Translations under genes and position numbers: made by a program
Origin: Chamaelirium japonicum
Lineage: Eukaryota > Streptophyta > Magnoliopsida > Liliales > Melanthiaceae
DNA: 64,000 nucleotides
NCBI GenBank assembly: GCA_947650365.1
Contig: OX393551.1
Location: 2,190,001-2,254,000, forward strand
Reading direction: 5' to 3'
Part shown: positions 20,653 to 35,555 of the stretch, piece after piece
Position numbering within the stretch: position 1 is the first letter of the stretch
Layout: each line of letters opens with the position of its first letter
Notes under the pieces: model-generated
Seen by the model: the letters and a program-made list of their open reading frames with translations, nothing else
Database searches by the model: none
Told to the model about the DNA's origin: nothing

Positions 20653-21280
20653 AGGAATGAATTAGAATGGATCGTACGAATGAATTAGAATGGTTACATT
20701 TGTGCGAATGAATTAAAATGGATCATAGGAATGAATTAGAATGGATCGTACGAATGAATTAGAATGGATACCTTTGTGCATATGAATTAGAATGGATCGT
20801 ACGAATGAATTAGAATGGATCGTACGAATGAATTAGAATGGATCATACGAATGAATTGGAATGGATCGTACTAATTAATTAGAATGGATACATTCGTGCG
20901 AATGAATTAGAATGGATTGTATGAATGAATTAGAATGGATCGTACGAATGAATTAGAATGGTTACATTCGTGCGAATGAATTAGAATGGATCGTACGAAT
21001 GGATTAGAATGAATCGTACGAATGAATTAGAATGGATCGTACGTATGGATTAGAATGGATCGTACGAATGGATCCGAATGAGTTAGAATGGATCATATGA
21101 ATGAATTAGAATGGATCGTACGAATGAATTAGAATAGATTGTGCGAATGAATTAGAATGGATCGTATGAATTAATAAGAATGGATCGTACGAATGAATTA
21201 GAATGGATCGTGCGAATGAATTAGAATGAATCGTACGAATGCATTAGAATGGATCGTACGAATGAATTAGAATGAATCAT
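20653..21280 (-). repeat. 23-bp satellite array, reverse block
   Basis: Ends in the recurrent strand-switch sequence: TGCATTAGAATGG on the left, AATGAATCATAC at the turn and CGTCCGATCC on the right. Confidence 0.93.
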
Positions 21281-24039
21281 ACAATCCATTCTAATTCATT
21301 CGTCCGATCCATTCTAATTCGTTCGCACGAATGTATCAATTCTAATTCATTCGTACAATCCATTCTAATTCATTCGCACGATCCATTCTAATTCATTCAT
21401 ATGATCCATTCTAATTCATTCCTACGATCTATTCTAATTCATTCGCTCGAATGTATCCATTCTAATTCATTCATACGATCCATTCCATTCTAATTCATTC
21501 GTTCGATCCATTCTAATTCATTCGTACGATCCATTTAAATTCATTCGCATGATCCATTCTAGTTCATTCGTACGATCTATTCTAATTCATTCTCACGAAT
21601 GTAACCTTTCTAATTCATTTGCATGATCCATTCTAATTCATTCGTACGATCCATTCTAATCCATTTGTATGATCCATTCTAATTCATTCGTACGATCTAA
21701 TTCATTCGTACGATCCATTCTAATTCAATCGTACGATCGATTCTAATTCATTCTCACGATCCATTCTAATTCATTCGTACGATCCATTCTAATTCATTCG
21801 TACGATCCTAATTTATTCGCACGAATGTAACCATTCTAATTCATTCGTACGATCCATTCTAATTTATTCGTACGATCCATTCTAATCCATTCGTACGATC
21901 CATTCTAATTCACTCATACGATCCATTCAAATTCATTCGTAAAATCCATTCTAATTAATTCGCACGATCCATTCTAATTCAGTCGTATGAATGTATCCAT
22001 TTTAATTCATTCGTACGATCCATTCTAATTCATTATGATCCATTCTAATTCATTCATACGATCCATTCTAATTCATTCGCACGAATGTATCCATTCTAAT
22101 TCATTCGTACGATCCATTAGAATTTATTCGCACGATCTATTCTAATTCATTCGTATGATTAATTCTAATTCATTCGTACGATCGATTCTAATTCATTCGC
22201 ACGAATGTAACCATTCTTATTCATTCGTACGATCCATTCTAATTCATTCCTACAATCCATTCTAATTTATTCGCACAAATGTAACCATTATAATTCATAC
22301 GTACGATCCATTCTAATTCATTCCTACGATCCATTCTAATTTATTCGCACGAATATATCCATTCTAATTCATTTGCACGATCCATTCTAATTCATTCCTA
22401 TGATCCATTCTAATTCATTCGTACGATCCATTCTAATTCATTCGCACGAATGTATTCATTCTAATTCATTCGCACAAATGTATCCATTCTAATTCATTCG
22501 TACGATCCATTCTTATTCATTCATATGATCTATTGTAATTCATTTGCACGATCCATTCTAATTCATTCCTATGATCCATTCTAATTCATTCGTACGATCC
22601 ATTCTAATTCATTCGCTCGAATGTATCCATTCTAATTCATTCGTACGATCAATTCTAATTCATTCGTACGATCCATTCTAATTCATTCTCATGAATGTAA
22701 CCTTTCTAATTCATTTGTATGATCCATTCTAATTCATTCGTACGATCCATTCTAATCCATTCGTACGATCCATTCTACTCCATTCGTACGATCCATTCTA
22801 ATCCATTCGTATAATCCATTCTAATTCATTCGCTCGAATGTATCCATTCTAATTCATTCGTACGATCCATTCTAATTCGTTCGCACAATCCATTCTAATT
22901 CATTCGTATGATCCATTCTAATTCATTCCTACGATCTATTCTAGTTCATTCGCTCGAATGTATCCATTCTAATTCATTCGTACGATCCATTCTTATTCAT
23001 TCGTACGATCCATTCAAATTCATTCGCATGATCCATTCTAATTCATTCGTACGATCCATTCTAATTCATTCTCACAGATGTAACCTTTCTAATTCATTTG
23101 TATGATCCATTCTGATTCATTCGTACGATCCATTCTAATCCATTCGTACGATCCATTCTAATCCATTCGTATGATCCATTCTAATCCATTCGTACGATCC
23201 ATTCTAATCCATTCGTACGATCCATTCTAATGCATTCGTATGATTCATTCTAATTCATTCGTACGATCCATTCTAATTCATTCGTACGATCTAATTCAAA
23301 TCCATTCATACGATCCATTTTAATTTGCACAAATGTATCCATTTTGATTCATTCGTACGATCCATTCTAATTTAGTCATACGATCCATTCTAATTCATTT
23401 GCACGATCTATTCTAATTCATTCGTATGATCCATTCTAATTCATTCGCATGAATATATCTATTCTAATTCATTCGTATGATCCATTCTAATTTATTCGTA
23501 CGATCCATTCTAATCCATTCGCACGAATGTATCCATTCTAATTCATTTGCACGATCCATTCTAATTCATTCCTATGATCCATTCTAATTCATTCGTACGA
23601 TCCATTCTTATTCATTCGCACGAATGTATCCATTCTAATTCATTTGCACGATCCATTCTAATCCATTCGTACGATCCATTCTAATCCATTCGTGCGATCC
23701 GTTCTAATTCATTCGCAGGAATGTAACCATTCTAATTCATTCATATGATCCATTCTAATCTATTCGTACGATCCATTCTTATTCATTCCTACGATCCATT
23801 CTAATTCATTTGTATGAATGTATCCATTCTAATTTATTCGTACGATCCAGTCTAATTCATTCGTACGATCCATTCTAATTCATTCGCACGAATGTATCCA
23901 TTCTAATTCATTTGTACGATCCATTCTAATTCATTCGTATGATCCATTCTAATTCATTCGCACGATCCATATAAATTCATTCACACGATCCATTCTAATT
24001 TATTCGTATGATCCATTCTAATTCATTCATACGATCTAT
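21281..24039 (+). repeat. 23-bp satellite array, forward block
   Basis: 2.8 kb of forward units. Contains a higher-order block at 22908-23105 and a similar one with a small insert near 21402-21630. Contains 18-bp short units (GATCTAATTCATTCG) near 21707 and 23288, and CTAATCC-type units clustered at 22750-23230. Confidence 0.95.
22908..23105 (+). repeat. 194-bp higher-order block, forward copy
   Basis: CCTAC, GATCTATT, CGCTC with ATGTA, CGTAC (in place of CGTTC), ATTCAAATT, CGCAT, CTCAC with ATGTAACCTTTC and TTTGTAT in order. Confidence 0.87.
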
Positions 24040-24102
24040 AATTAGAATGGATCGTACGAATGGATTAGAACGCATTGTACGAATGAATTAGAATGGATCG
24101 TA
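24040..24102 (-). repeat. Tiny reverse satellite island
   Basis: About 60 bp of reverse units, including the GAACGCATTGTACG marker, inside a long forward region. Confidence 0.88.
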
Positions 24103-25076
24103 TGATCAATTCTAATTCATTCGCACGATCCATTCTAATTCATTCGTACGATCCATTCTAATTCATTCGCACGAATGTAACCATTCTAATTCATTCGTAC
24201 GATCCATTCTAAATCATTCATACAATCCATTCTAATTCATTCGCACGATCCATTCTAATTCATTCGCACGAATGTATCCATTCTAATTCATTTGCACGAT
24301 CCATTCTAATTCATTCCTATGATCCATTCTAATTCATTCATACGATCCATTCTAATTCATTCGCTCGAATGTATCCATTCTAATTCATTCGTACGATCCA
24401 TTCTAATTCATTCGTACGATCCATTCTAATTCATTCGGTGCATCCATTCTAATTCATTCGTACGATCCATTCTAATTCATTCGCACGATCCATTCTAATT
24501 TATTCGTACGATCCATTCTAATTCATTCATACGATCTATTCTAATTCATTCGCATGATCCATTCTAATTCATTCGTACGATCCATTCTAATTCATTCGTA
24601 CGATCCATTCTAATTCATTCGGTGCATCCATTCTAATTCATTCGTATGATCCATTCTAATTCATTCGCACGATCCATTCTAATTTATTCGTACGATCCAT
24701 TCTAATTCATTCATACGATCTATTCTAATTCATTCGCATGATCCATTCTAATTCATTCGCACGATCCATTTTAATTTATTCGTACAATCCATTCTAATTC
24801 ATTTGCACGATCCATTCTAATTCATTCGCACAAATGTATCCATTCTAATTCATTCGTACGATCCATTCTTATTCATTCATACGATCCATTCTAATTCATT
24901 TGCACGATCCATTCTAATTCATTCCTATGATCCATTCTAATTCATTCGTACGATCCATTCTAATTCATTCGCTCGAATGCATCCATTCTAATTCATTCGT
25001 ACGATCCATTCTAATTCATTCTCACGAATGTACCCTTTCTAATTCATTTGTATGATCCATTCTAATTCATTCGTAC
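24103..25076 (+). repeat. 23-bp satellite array, forward block
   Basis: Forward units with a local tandem duplication of about 190 bp: CGGTGCATCC marker units near 24435 and 24621 have the same following variants. Ends at CATTCGTACGAATG near 25070-25083, a near-perfect palindrome with the following reverse units. Confidence 0.94.
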
Positions 25077-26783
25077 GAATGAATTTGAATGGATCGTACG
25101 AATGAATTAGAATAGATCGTACGAATGAATTAGAATGGATCGTACGAATAAATTAGAATGGATCGTGCGAATGAATTAGAATGGATCGTGCGAATGAATT
25201 AGATTGTACGAATGAATTAGAATGGATACATTCGAGCGAATGAATTAGAATAGATCGTAGGAATGAATTAGAATGGATCATAGGAATGAATTAGAATGGA
25301 TCGTGCAAATGAATTAGAATGGATACATTCGTGCTTATGAATTAGAATGAATCGTACGAATGAATTAGAATGGATTGTACGAATGAATTAAAATGGATCG
25401 TACGATACAATCTAATTCTTTTGTACGAATGAATTAGAATGGATCGTACGAATGGATTATAATGGATCGTACGAATGAATTAGAATGGATCATACGAACA
25501 GAATGGATCGTACGAATGAATTAGAATAGATTGTGCGAATGAATTAGAATGGATCGTATGAATGAATTAGAATGGTTACATTCGTGCGAATGAATTAGAA
25601 TGGATCGTACAAATGGTTTAGAATGGATCATACGAATGGATTAGAATGGATCGTACGAATGAATTAGAATGGATACATTCGAGCGAATAAATTAGAATGG
25701 ATCGTACGAATGGAATAGAATGGATCGTACGAATGGATTAGAATGGATCGTACGAATGGATTAGAATGGACCGTACGAATGAATTAGAATGGATTGTACA
25801 AATGAATTAAAAAGGTTACATTCGTGAGAATGAATTAGAATGGATCGTACGAATGAATTAGAATGGATACATTCGAGCGAATGAATTAGAATGGATCGTA
25901 CGAATAAATTAGAATGGATCATAGGAATGAATTAGAATGGATCATGCAAATGAATTAGAATGGATACATTCGTGCGAATGAATTAGAATGAATCGTACGA
26001 ATAAGAATGGATCGTACGAATGAATTAGAATGGATCGTGCGAATAAATTAGAAGGAATCGTACGAATGCATTAGATTGGATCGTACGAATGAATTAGAAT
26101 GAATCGTACGATCCATTTTAATTCATTTGTCCGATCCATTCTAATTCATTCGTGCGAATGAATTAGATTGGATACATTCGAGCGAATGAATTAGAATGCA
26201 TTGTACGAATGAATTAGAATGGATCATGCGAATGAATTAAAATGGATCGTACAAATGAATTAGAGTGGATCGTGCGAATGAATTAGAATGGATCGTACGA
26301 ACGAACTAGAATGGATCGTACGAACGAATTAGAATGGATCGTACGAATGAATTAGAATGGTTACATTCGTGCGAATGAATTAGAATGGATCGTACGAATG
26401 AATTAGAATGGATCGTACGAATGAATTAGAATGGATCATGCGAATGAATTTGAATGGATCGTATGAATGAATTAGAATGGATCGAACGAATGAATTAGAA
26501 TGGATACATTCGAGCGAATGATTTAGAATAGATAATACGAATGAATTATAATGGATCGTACGAATGGATTAGAATGGATCGTACGAATGGATTAGAATGG
26601 ATCGTACGAATGGATTAGAATGGATTCATTTGTGAGAATGAATTAGAATGGATACATTTGTGTGAATGAATTAGAATAGATTAGAATGGATCGTGCAAAT
26701 GGAGTAGAATCCATTCTAATTCATTTGTATGATCCATTCTAATTCATCGCACGATCCATTCTAATTCATTCGCTCGATCCATT
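25077..26783. repeat. Mosaic satellite, mainly reverse with three forward islands
   Basis: Reverse units broken by forward islands at about 25398-25423, 26105-26152 and 26709-26783. The 26105 switch is of the recurrent TCCGATCC class. The islands are one to three units long, so the inverted pieces can be very small. Confidence 0.88.
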
Positions 26784-29700
26784 AATGAATTAGAATGGAT
26801 CATACAAATGAATTAGAAAGGTTACATTCGTGAGAATGAATTAGAATGGATCGTACGAATGAATTAGAATGGATCATGCCAATGAATTTGAATGGATCGT
26901 ACGAATGAATAAGAATGGATCGTACGAATGAATTAGAATGGATACATTCGAGCAAATGAATTAGAATAGATCGTAGGAATGAATTAGAATAGATCATATG
27001 AATGAATTAGAATGGATCGTGCGAATGAATTAGAATGGATCATACGAATGAATTAGAATGGATCATACGAATGGATTAGAATGGATCGTACGAATGGATT
27101 AGAATGGATCGTACGAATGAATTAGAATGGATCATGCGAATGAATTTGAATGGATCGTACGAATGAATTAGAATGGATCGAACGAATGAATTAGAATAGA
27201 TACATTCGAGCGAATGAATTAGAATAGATCGTAGGAATGAATTAGAATGGGTCATACGAATGAATTAGAATAGATCGTGCGAATGAATTAGAATGGTTTG
27301 TACGAATGAATTAGAATGGATACATTTGTGCGAATGAATTTGAATGGATCGGACGAATGAATTAGAATGAATACATTCGTGCCAATGAATTAGAATGGAT
27401 CGTACGAATGAAGTAGAATGGATCGTGTGAATGAATTAGAATGGATCGTATGAATAAATTAGAATGGATCGTACGAATGAATTAAAATGGATACATTTGT
27501 GCGAATGAATTAGAATGGATCGTACAAATGAATTAGAATGGATCGAACGACTGAATTTGAATGGATCATACGAATGAATTAGAATGGATCGTACGAATGA
27601 ATTAGAATGGATACATTCGAGCGAATGAATTAGAATAGATCGTAGGAATGAATTAGAATGGATCGTACGAATGGATTAGAATGGATCGTACGAATGGATT
27701 AGAATGGATAGTAAGAATGGATTAGAACGGATCGTACGAATGAATTAGATCGTACGAATGAATTAGAATGGATCATACGAATGAATTAGATCGTACGAAT
27801 TAATTAGAATGGATCGTTCGAATGAATTAGAATGGATCATGCGAATAAATTAGAATGGATCGTACGAATGAATTAGAATGGATCGTACGAATGAATTAGA
27901 ATGGATACATTCGTGCAAATGAATTAGAATGGATCGGACGAATGAATTAGAATGGATCGTACGAATGAATTAGAATCGATCGTGCGAATGAATTAGAATG
28001 AATCGTACGAATGCATTAGAATGGATGCATTCGTGCGAATGAATTAGAATGGATCGTACGAATGAATTAGAATGGATCGTGCGAATGAATTAAAATGGAT
28101 CGTACGAATGAATTAGAATGGATCGTGCGAATGAATTAGAATGGATCGTATGAATGAATTAGAATGGATACATTTGTGCGGATGAATTAGAATGAATCGT
28201 ACGAATGAATTAGAATGGATCGTACGAATGAATTAGAATGGATACATTTGTACGAATGAATAAGAATGGATCGTGCGAATGAATTAGAATGGATCGTACC
28301 AATGAATTATAATGGATCGTACAAATGAGTTAGAATGGATCTTGCGATTGAATTAGAATAGATCGTACGAATGAATTAGAATTGATACATTCGTGTGAAT
28401 GAACTAGAATGGATACATACATTCATGCGAATGAATTAGAATGGATCGTATGAATGAGTTAGAATGGATCGTATGAATGAATTTGAATGGATTGCATGAA
28501 TGAATTAGAATGGATCATACGAATGAATTGGAATGGACCGTACGAATGAATTAGAATGGATACATTCATGCAAATGAATTAGAATGGATCATACGAATAA
28601 ATTAGAATGGATCATACGAATGAATTAGAATGGATCGTGCGAATGAATTAGAATGGATCGTGCGAATGAATTAGAATGGATACATTCGTACAAATGAATT
28701 AGAATGGATCGTGCGAATGAATTAGAATGGATCATACGATTGAATTAGAATGGATACATTTGTGCGAATGAATTAGAATGGATCATACGAATGAATTAGA
28801 ATGAATCGTACGAATGAATTAGAATGGATCGTACGGACGAATTAGAATGGATCGTAAGAACTAATTAGAATGGATCGTACGAATGAATTAGAATGGATCG
28901 TACGAATGAATTAGAATGGATCGTGCGAATGAATTAGAATGGATCGTACGAATGAATTAGAATGGATCGTACAAATGAATTAGAATGGATCATGCGAATG
29001 GATTAGAATGGATCGTGCGAATGTATTAGAATGGATCGTACGAATGGATTAGAATGCATCGTACGAATGAGTTAGAATGGATCGTACGAATTAATTAGAA
29101 TGGATCGTACGAATGAATTAGAATGGATTGTGCGAATGAATTAGAATGGATCGTATGAATGAATAAGAATGGATCGTACGAATGAATTAGAATGGATCGT
29201 GCGAATGAATTAGAATGAATCGTACGAATGCATTAGAATGGATACATTCATGCGAATGAATTAGAATAGATCGTACGAATGAATTAGAATGGATCGTACG
29301 AATAAATTTGAATGGATCGTGCGAATGAATTAGAATGGATCGTACGAATGAATTAGAATGGATCCACCGAATGAGTTAGAATGGATCATACGAATGAATT
29401 AGAATGGATCATACGAATGAATTAGAATGGATTGTGCGAATGAATTAGAATGGATCATATGAATGAATAAGAATGGATCGTACGAATGAATTAGAATGGA
29501 TCGTGCGAATGAATTAGAATGAATCGTACGAATGCATTCGAGTAGATCGTACGAATGAATTAGAATGAATCGTACGAACGATTTAGAATGGATCGTACGA
29601 ACGAATTAGAATGGATCGTATGAACGAATTAGAATGGATCGTACGAATGAATTAGAATGGATACATTCGAGCGAATGAATTAGAATGGATCGTACGAATG

Positions 29701-30233
29701 AATTAGAATGGATCATAGGAATGAATTAGAATAGATCGTGCAAATGAATTAGAATGGATACATTCGTATGAATGAATTAGAATGGATCATAGGAATGAAT
29801 TAGAATGGATCGTATGAATGAATTACAATGGATCGTATGAATAAATTAGAATGGATTATGCGAATGAATTAGAATTGATCGTATGAATGAAAAAGAATGG
29901 ATCGTACGAATGAATTAGAATGGATCATGCGAATGAATTAGAATGAATCGTACGAATGCATTAGAATGGATACATTCGTGCGAATGAATTAGAATGGATC
30001 ATAGGAATGAATTAGAATGGATCGTACGAATAAATTAGAATGGATCGTGCGAATGAATTAGAATGGATCGTACGAATGAATTAGAATGGATCCACCGAAT
30101 GAGTTAGAATGGATCATACGAATCAATTATAATGGATCGTACGAATGAATTAGAATGGATCGTACGAATGAATTAGAATAGATCGTATGAATGAATAAGA
30201 ATGGATCGTACGAATGAATTAGATTGGATCGTA
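26784..30233 (-). repeat. 23-bp satellite array, reverse block
   Basis: 3.4 kb, the longest uninterrupted single-orientation block in the window. Higher-order blocks at 26800-26997 and, partially, near 27121-27250. 18-bp short units near 27745 and 27787. TGGATCCACCGAATGAG marker units near 29362 and 30088. Ends at the recurrent strand switch near 30230. Confidence 0.95.
26800..26997 (-). repeat. 194-bp higher-order block, reverse copy
   Basis: Complete set of diagnostic variants in reverse order, with CGTACG in place of CGAACG at one position. Confidence 0.88.
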
Positions 30234-32460
30234 CGATCTATTGTAATTCATTCGTCCGATCCATTCTAATTCATTCGCATGAATGTATCCATTCTAATTC
30301 ATACGATCCATTCTAATTCGTTCATACGATCCATTCTAATTCATTCGCATGAATGTAACCATTCTAATTCATTTGCACGATCCATTCTAATCCATTCGTA
30401 CGATCCATTCTAATTCATTCATACGATCTATTCTAATCCATTCGTACGATCCATTCTAATCCATTCGTTCGATCCATTCTAATCCATTCGTACGATTCAT
30501 TCAAATTCATTCGTACGATCCATTCTAATTCATTCTCACAAATGTAACCTTTCTAATTCATTCGCACGATCCATTCTAATTCATTCGCACGATTCATTCT
30601 AATTCATTCGTACGATCCATTCTAATTTATTCGTATGATCGATTCTAATTTATTCGTTCAAATATATCCATTCTAATTCATTCGTACGATCCATTCTAAT
30701 TCTTTCGCACAAATGTATCCATTCTAATTCATTCGTTCGATCCATTCTAATTCATTCGCATAAATATATCCATTCCTCGATCCATTCTAATTCTTTCGCA
30801 CGAATGTATCCATTCTAATTCATTCGTACAATCCATTCTAATTCATTCGTACGATCCGTTCTAATTTTTTCGTATGATCCATTCTAATTCATTCCTACGA
30901 CCTATTCTAATTCATTCGCTCAAATGTATCCATTCTAATTCATTTGTTCGATCCATTCTAATTCATTCGTACGATCCATTAATTCATTCGTACGATCCTT
31001 TCAAATTCATTCGCACGATCCATTCTAATTCATTTGTACGAATATATCCATTCTAATTCATTCGCACGATCCATTCGAATTCATTCGCACGATCCATTCT
31101 AATTCATTCGTATGATCCATTCTAATTCATTCGTACGATCCATTCTAATTCATTTGTATGATCCATTCTAATTTACTCGTATGATCCATTCTAATTTTTT
31201 CGTATGATCCATTCTAATTCATTCCTACGATCTATTCTAATTCATTCGCTCGAATGTATCCATTCTAATTCATTCATACGATCCATTCTAATTCGTTTAT
31301 ACGATCCATTCTAATTTATTCCTACGATCCAATCTAATTCATTTGCTCGAATGTATCTATTCTAATTCATTCGTACGATCCATTCTAATTCGTTCATACG
31401 ATCCATTCTAATTCGTTCGTACGATCCATTCTAATTCATTCATACGATCCATTCTAATTCATTCGTACGATCCATTCAAATTCATTCGCACAATTGTATC
31501 CATTCTAATTCATTCGTACGATCCATTCTAATTTATTCGTACGATCCATTCTAATTCATTCTCACAAATGTAACCTTTCTAATTCATTTGTACGATCCAT
31601 TCTAATTCATTCATACGATCCATTTTAATCCATTCGTACGATCCATTCTAATCAATTCGTATGATCCATTCTAATTCATTCGCACGAATGTAACCATTCT
31701 AATTCATTCGTACGATCCATTCTAATTCATTCATACGATCCATTCTTATTCATTCGTACGATCCATTCTAATTCGTTCGTACGATCCATTCTAATTCGTT
31801 CCTACGATCCATTCTAATTCATTCGTACGATCCATTCTAATTCATTCCTACGATCTATTCTAATTCATTTGTATGATCCATTCTAATTTATTCCTACGAT
31901 CTATTCTAATTCATTCGCTCAAATGTAACCATTATAATTCATTCGTACGATCCATTCTAATTCATTCCTACGATCCATTCTAATTCATTCGCACGAATGT
32001 ATCCATTCTAATTCATTTGCACGATCCATTCTAATTCATTCCTATGATCCATTCTAATTCATCCGTACGATCCATTCTAATTCATTCGCTTGAATGTATA
32101 CATTCTAATTCATTCGTACGATCCATTCTAATCCGTTCATACGATCCATTCTAATTCGTTCGTACGATCCATTCTAATTCATTCGTACGATCCATTATAA
32201 TCCATTCGTACGATCCATTCTAATTCATTCGTACAATCCATTCTAATTCATTTGTACGATCCATTCTAATTCATTCGCACAAATGTATCCATTCTAATTC
32301 ATTCGTTCGATCCATTCTAATTCATTCGCATAAATATATCCCTTCTAATCCATTCGCACGATCCATTCTAATTCATTCGTACGATCCATTCTAATTCATT
32401 CATATGATCAATTCTAATTCATTCGTACAATCCATTCTAATTCAGTCGTATGAATGTATC
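30234..32460 (+). repeat. 23-bp satellite array, forward block
   Basis: Forward units with several CGTTC (attcgttcg) linkers and 28-bp forms. One higher-order block at 30874-31056 has lost part of a unit (CCATTAATTCATTCG). Ends at CGTATGAATGTATCATAGG, a second recurrent class of strand switch. Confidence 0.94.
30874..31056 (+). repeat. 194-bp higher-order block, rearranged forward copy
   Basis: CCTAC, CCTATT, CGCTC with ATGTA and TTGTTC are present; a partial unit follows, and the ATTCAAATT variant comes one unit late. The ACCTTTC end is missing. Confidence 0.72.
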
Positions 32461-35040
32461 ATAGGAATGAATTAGAATGGATCGTACAAATGAATTAGAA
32501 TGGATACATTCGTGCGAATGAATTAGAATGGATCGTAGGAATGAATTAGAATAGATCGTACGAATGAATTAGAATGGTTACATTCGTGCGAATGAATTAG
32601 AATGGATCGGACGAATGGATTAGAATGGATCATACGAATGAATTAGAATGGATCGTACAAATGAATTAGAAAGGTTACATTTGTGAGAATGAATTAGAAT
32701 GGATCGTACGAATGGATTATAATGGATCGTACGAATGGATTAGAATGGATCGTATGAATAGATTAGAATGGATCGTACGAATGAATTAGAATGGATACAT
32801 TTGTGCGATGAATTAGAATGGATCGTGCGAATGAATTTGAATGGATCGTGCGAATGAATTAGAATGGATAGTACGAATGAATTAGAATAGATCGTAGGAA
32901 TGAATTAGAATGGATCGTGCGAATGAATTATAATGAATCGTGCGAATGAATTAGAATGGATCGTACGAATGAATTAGAATGGATCGTACGAATGAATTGG
33001 AATGGATACATTTGTGCGAATAAATTAGAATGGATCGTACGAATGAATTAGAATGGATCATAGGAGTGAATTAGAATGGATCGTGCGAATTAATTAGAAT
33101 GGATCGTGCGAATGAATTTGAATGGATACATTCGTACAAATGAATTAGAATGGATCGTACGAATGAATTAGAATCGATCGTACGAATGAATTAGAATGGT
33201 TACATTCGCGCGAATGAATTGGAATGGATCGTACGAATATATTAGAATGGATCGTACGAATGGATTAGAATGGATCGTACAAATGAATTAGAATGGATCG
33301 TACAAATGAATTAGAAACGTTACATTTGTGAGAATGAATTAGAATATATCGTACGAATGAATTAGAATGGATCGTACGAATGGATTAGAATGGATCGTAC
33401 GAATGGATTAGAATGGATCGTACGAATGAATTAGAATGGATCATACAAATGAATTAGAAAGGTTACATTCGTGAGAATGAATTAGAATGGATCGTGCGAA
33501 TTAATTAGAATGGATCGTACGAATGAATTTGAATGGATACATTTGTGCGAATGAATCTGAATGGATGGCATGAATGAATTACAATGGATCGTACGAATGA
33601 ATTAGAATGGATCGTACGAATGAATTAGAATGGATCGTGCGAATGAATTAGAATGGATACACTCGAGCAAATGAATTAGAATGGATTGTACGAATGAATT
33701 AGAATGGATCATAGGAATGAATTAGAATGGATCGTGCAAATGAATTAGAATGGATACATTCGTGCGAATAAATTAGAATGGATCGTAGGAATGAATTAGA
33801 ATGGATCGTACGAATGAATTAGAATGGTTACATTCGTGCGAATGAATTAGAATGGATCGTATGAATGGATTAGAATGGATCGTACGAATGAATTAGAATG
33901 GATCGTACAAATGAATTAGAAAGGTTACATTTGTGAGAATGAATTAGAATGGATCGTACGAATGAATTAGAATGGATCGTACGAATGGATTAGAATGGAT
34001 CGTACGAATGCATTAGAATGGATACATTCGTGCGAATGAATTAGAATGGATCGTACGAATGAATTAGAATGGATCGTGCGAATGAATTAGAATGGATCGT
34101 ACGAATGAATTAGAATGGATCGTGCGAATGAATTAGAATAGATCGTACGAATGAATTAGAAGGGATCGTGTGAATGAATTAGAATGAATCGTACGAATGC
34201 ATTAGAATGGATACATTTGTGCGAATGAATTTGAATGGATCGTACGAATGAATTAGAATGGATCATACAAATAAATTAGAAAGGTTACATTCGTGAGAAT
34301 AAATTAGAATGGATCGTACGAATGAATTAGAATGGATCATGCGAATGAATTTTAATAGATCGTACGAATGAATTAAAATGGATCGAACGAATAAATTAGA
34401 ATGGATACATTCGAGCGAATGAATTAGAATAGATCGTAGGAATGAATTAGAATGTATCGTGCGAATGAATTAAAATGAATCATACGAATGAATTAGAGTG
34501 GATCGTACGAATAAATTAGAATGGATACATTCGTGCGAATGAATTAGAATGGATCATACGAATGAATTAGAATGGATCGTACGAATGGATTAGAATGGAT
34601 CGTACGAATGAATTAGAATGCATCGTACAACTGAATTAGAAAGGTTACATTTGTGAGAATGAATTAGAATGGATCGTACGAATGAATTAGAATGGATCGT
34701 ACGAATAGATTAGAATGGATCGTACGAATGAATTAGAATGGATCATACAAATGAATTAGAAAGGTTACATTCGTGAGAATGAATTAGAATGGATCGTACG
34801 AATGAATTAGAATGGATAATAGGAATAAGTTAGAATGGATCGTGCAAATGAATTAGAATGGATACATTCGTGCGAATGAATTAGAATGGATCGTAGGAAT
34901 GAATTAGAATGGATCGTACGAATGAATTAGAATGGTTACATTCGTGCGAATGAATTAGAATGGATCGTACGAATGAATTAGAATGAATCGTATGAATGCA
35001 TTAGAATGGATCGTACGAATGAATTAGAATGAATCGTACG
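32461..35040 (-). repeat. 23-bp satellite array, reverse block
   Basis: Reverse units with repeated AAAGGTTACATTTGTGAG and GGTTACATTCGTGCG 28-bp forms (32660, 33440, 33910, 34630, 34750), showing local amplification of a few-hundred-bp segment. Higher-order block at 34258-34447. Confidence 0.95.
34258..34447 (-). repeat. 194-bp higher-order block, reverse copy
   Basis: ATACAAATAAATTAGAAAGG, TTCGTGAG, ATGCGAATGAATTTTAATAG, CGAACG, CATTCGAGCG and AATAGATCGTAGG in order. Confidence 0.83.
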
Positions 35041-35555
35041 ATCCATTCTAATTCATTCGTCCGATCCATTCTAATTCATTCGCACGAATGTATCCATTCT
35101 AATTCATTTGCACGATCCATTCTAATTTATTCCTATGATCCATTCTAATTCATTCGTACGATCCATTCTAATTCATTCGCTCGAATGTAATCATTCTAAT
35201 TCATTCGTACGATCCATTCTAATTCGTTCATACGATTCATTCAAATTCGTTCGTACGATCCATTCTAATTCGTTCGTACGATCCGTTCTAATTCATTCGT
35301 ATGATCTATTCTAATTCATTCCTACGATCCATTCTAATTCATTCGCTTGAATGTAACCATTCTAATTCATTCGTTTGATCCATTCTAATTCATTCGTACG
35401 ATCCATTCAAATTCATTCGCATGATCCATTCTAATTCATTCGTACGATCCATTCTAATTCATTCTCACGAATGTAACCTTTCTAATTCATTTGTATGATC
35501 CATTCTAATTCATTCGTACGATCCATTCTAATCCATTCGTACGATCCATTCTAAT
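35041..35555 (+). repeat. 23-bp satellite array, forward block
   Basis: Begins at a recurrent strand switch (AATGAATCGTACGATCC, then CGTCCGATCC). Has a higher-order block near 35300-35500. Ends at CCATTCTAATGG, an inverted pair of CCATT and AATGG. Confidence 0.92.
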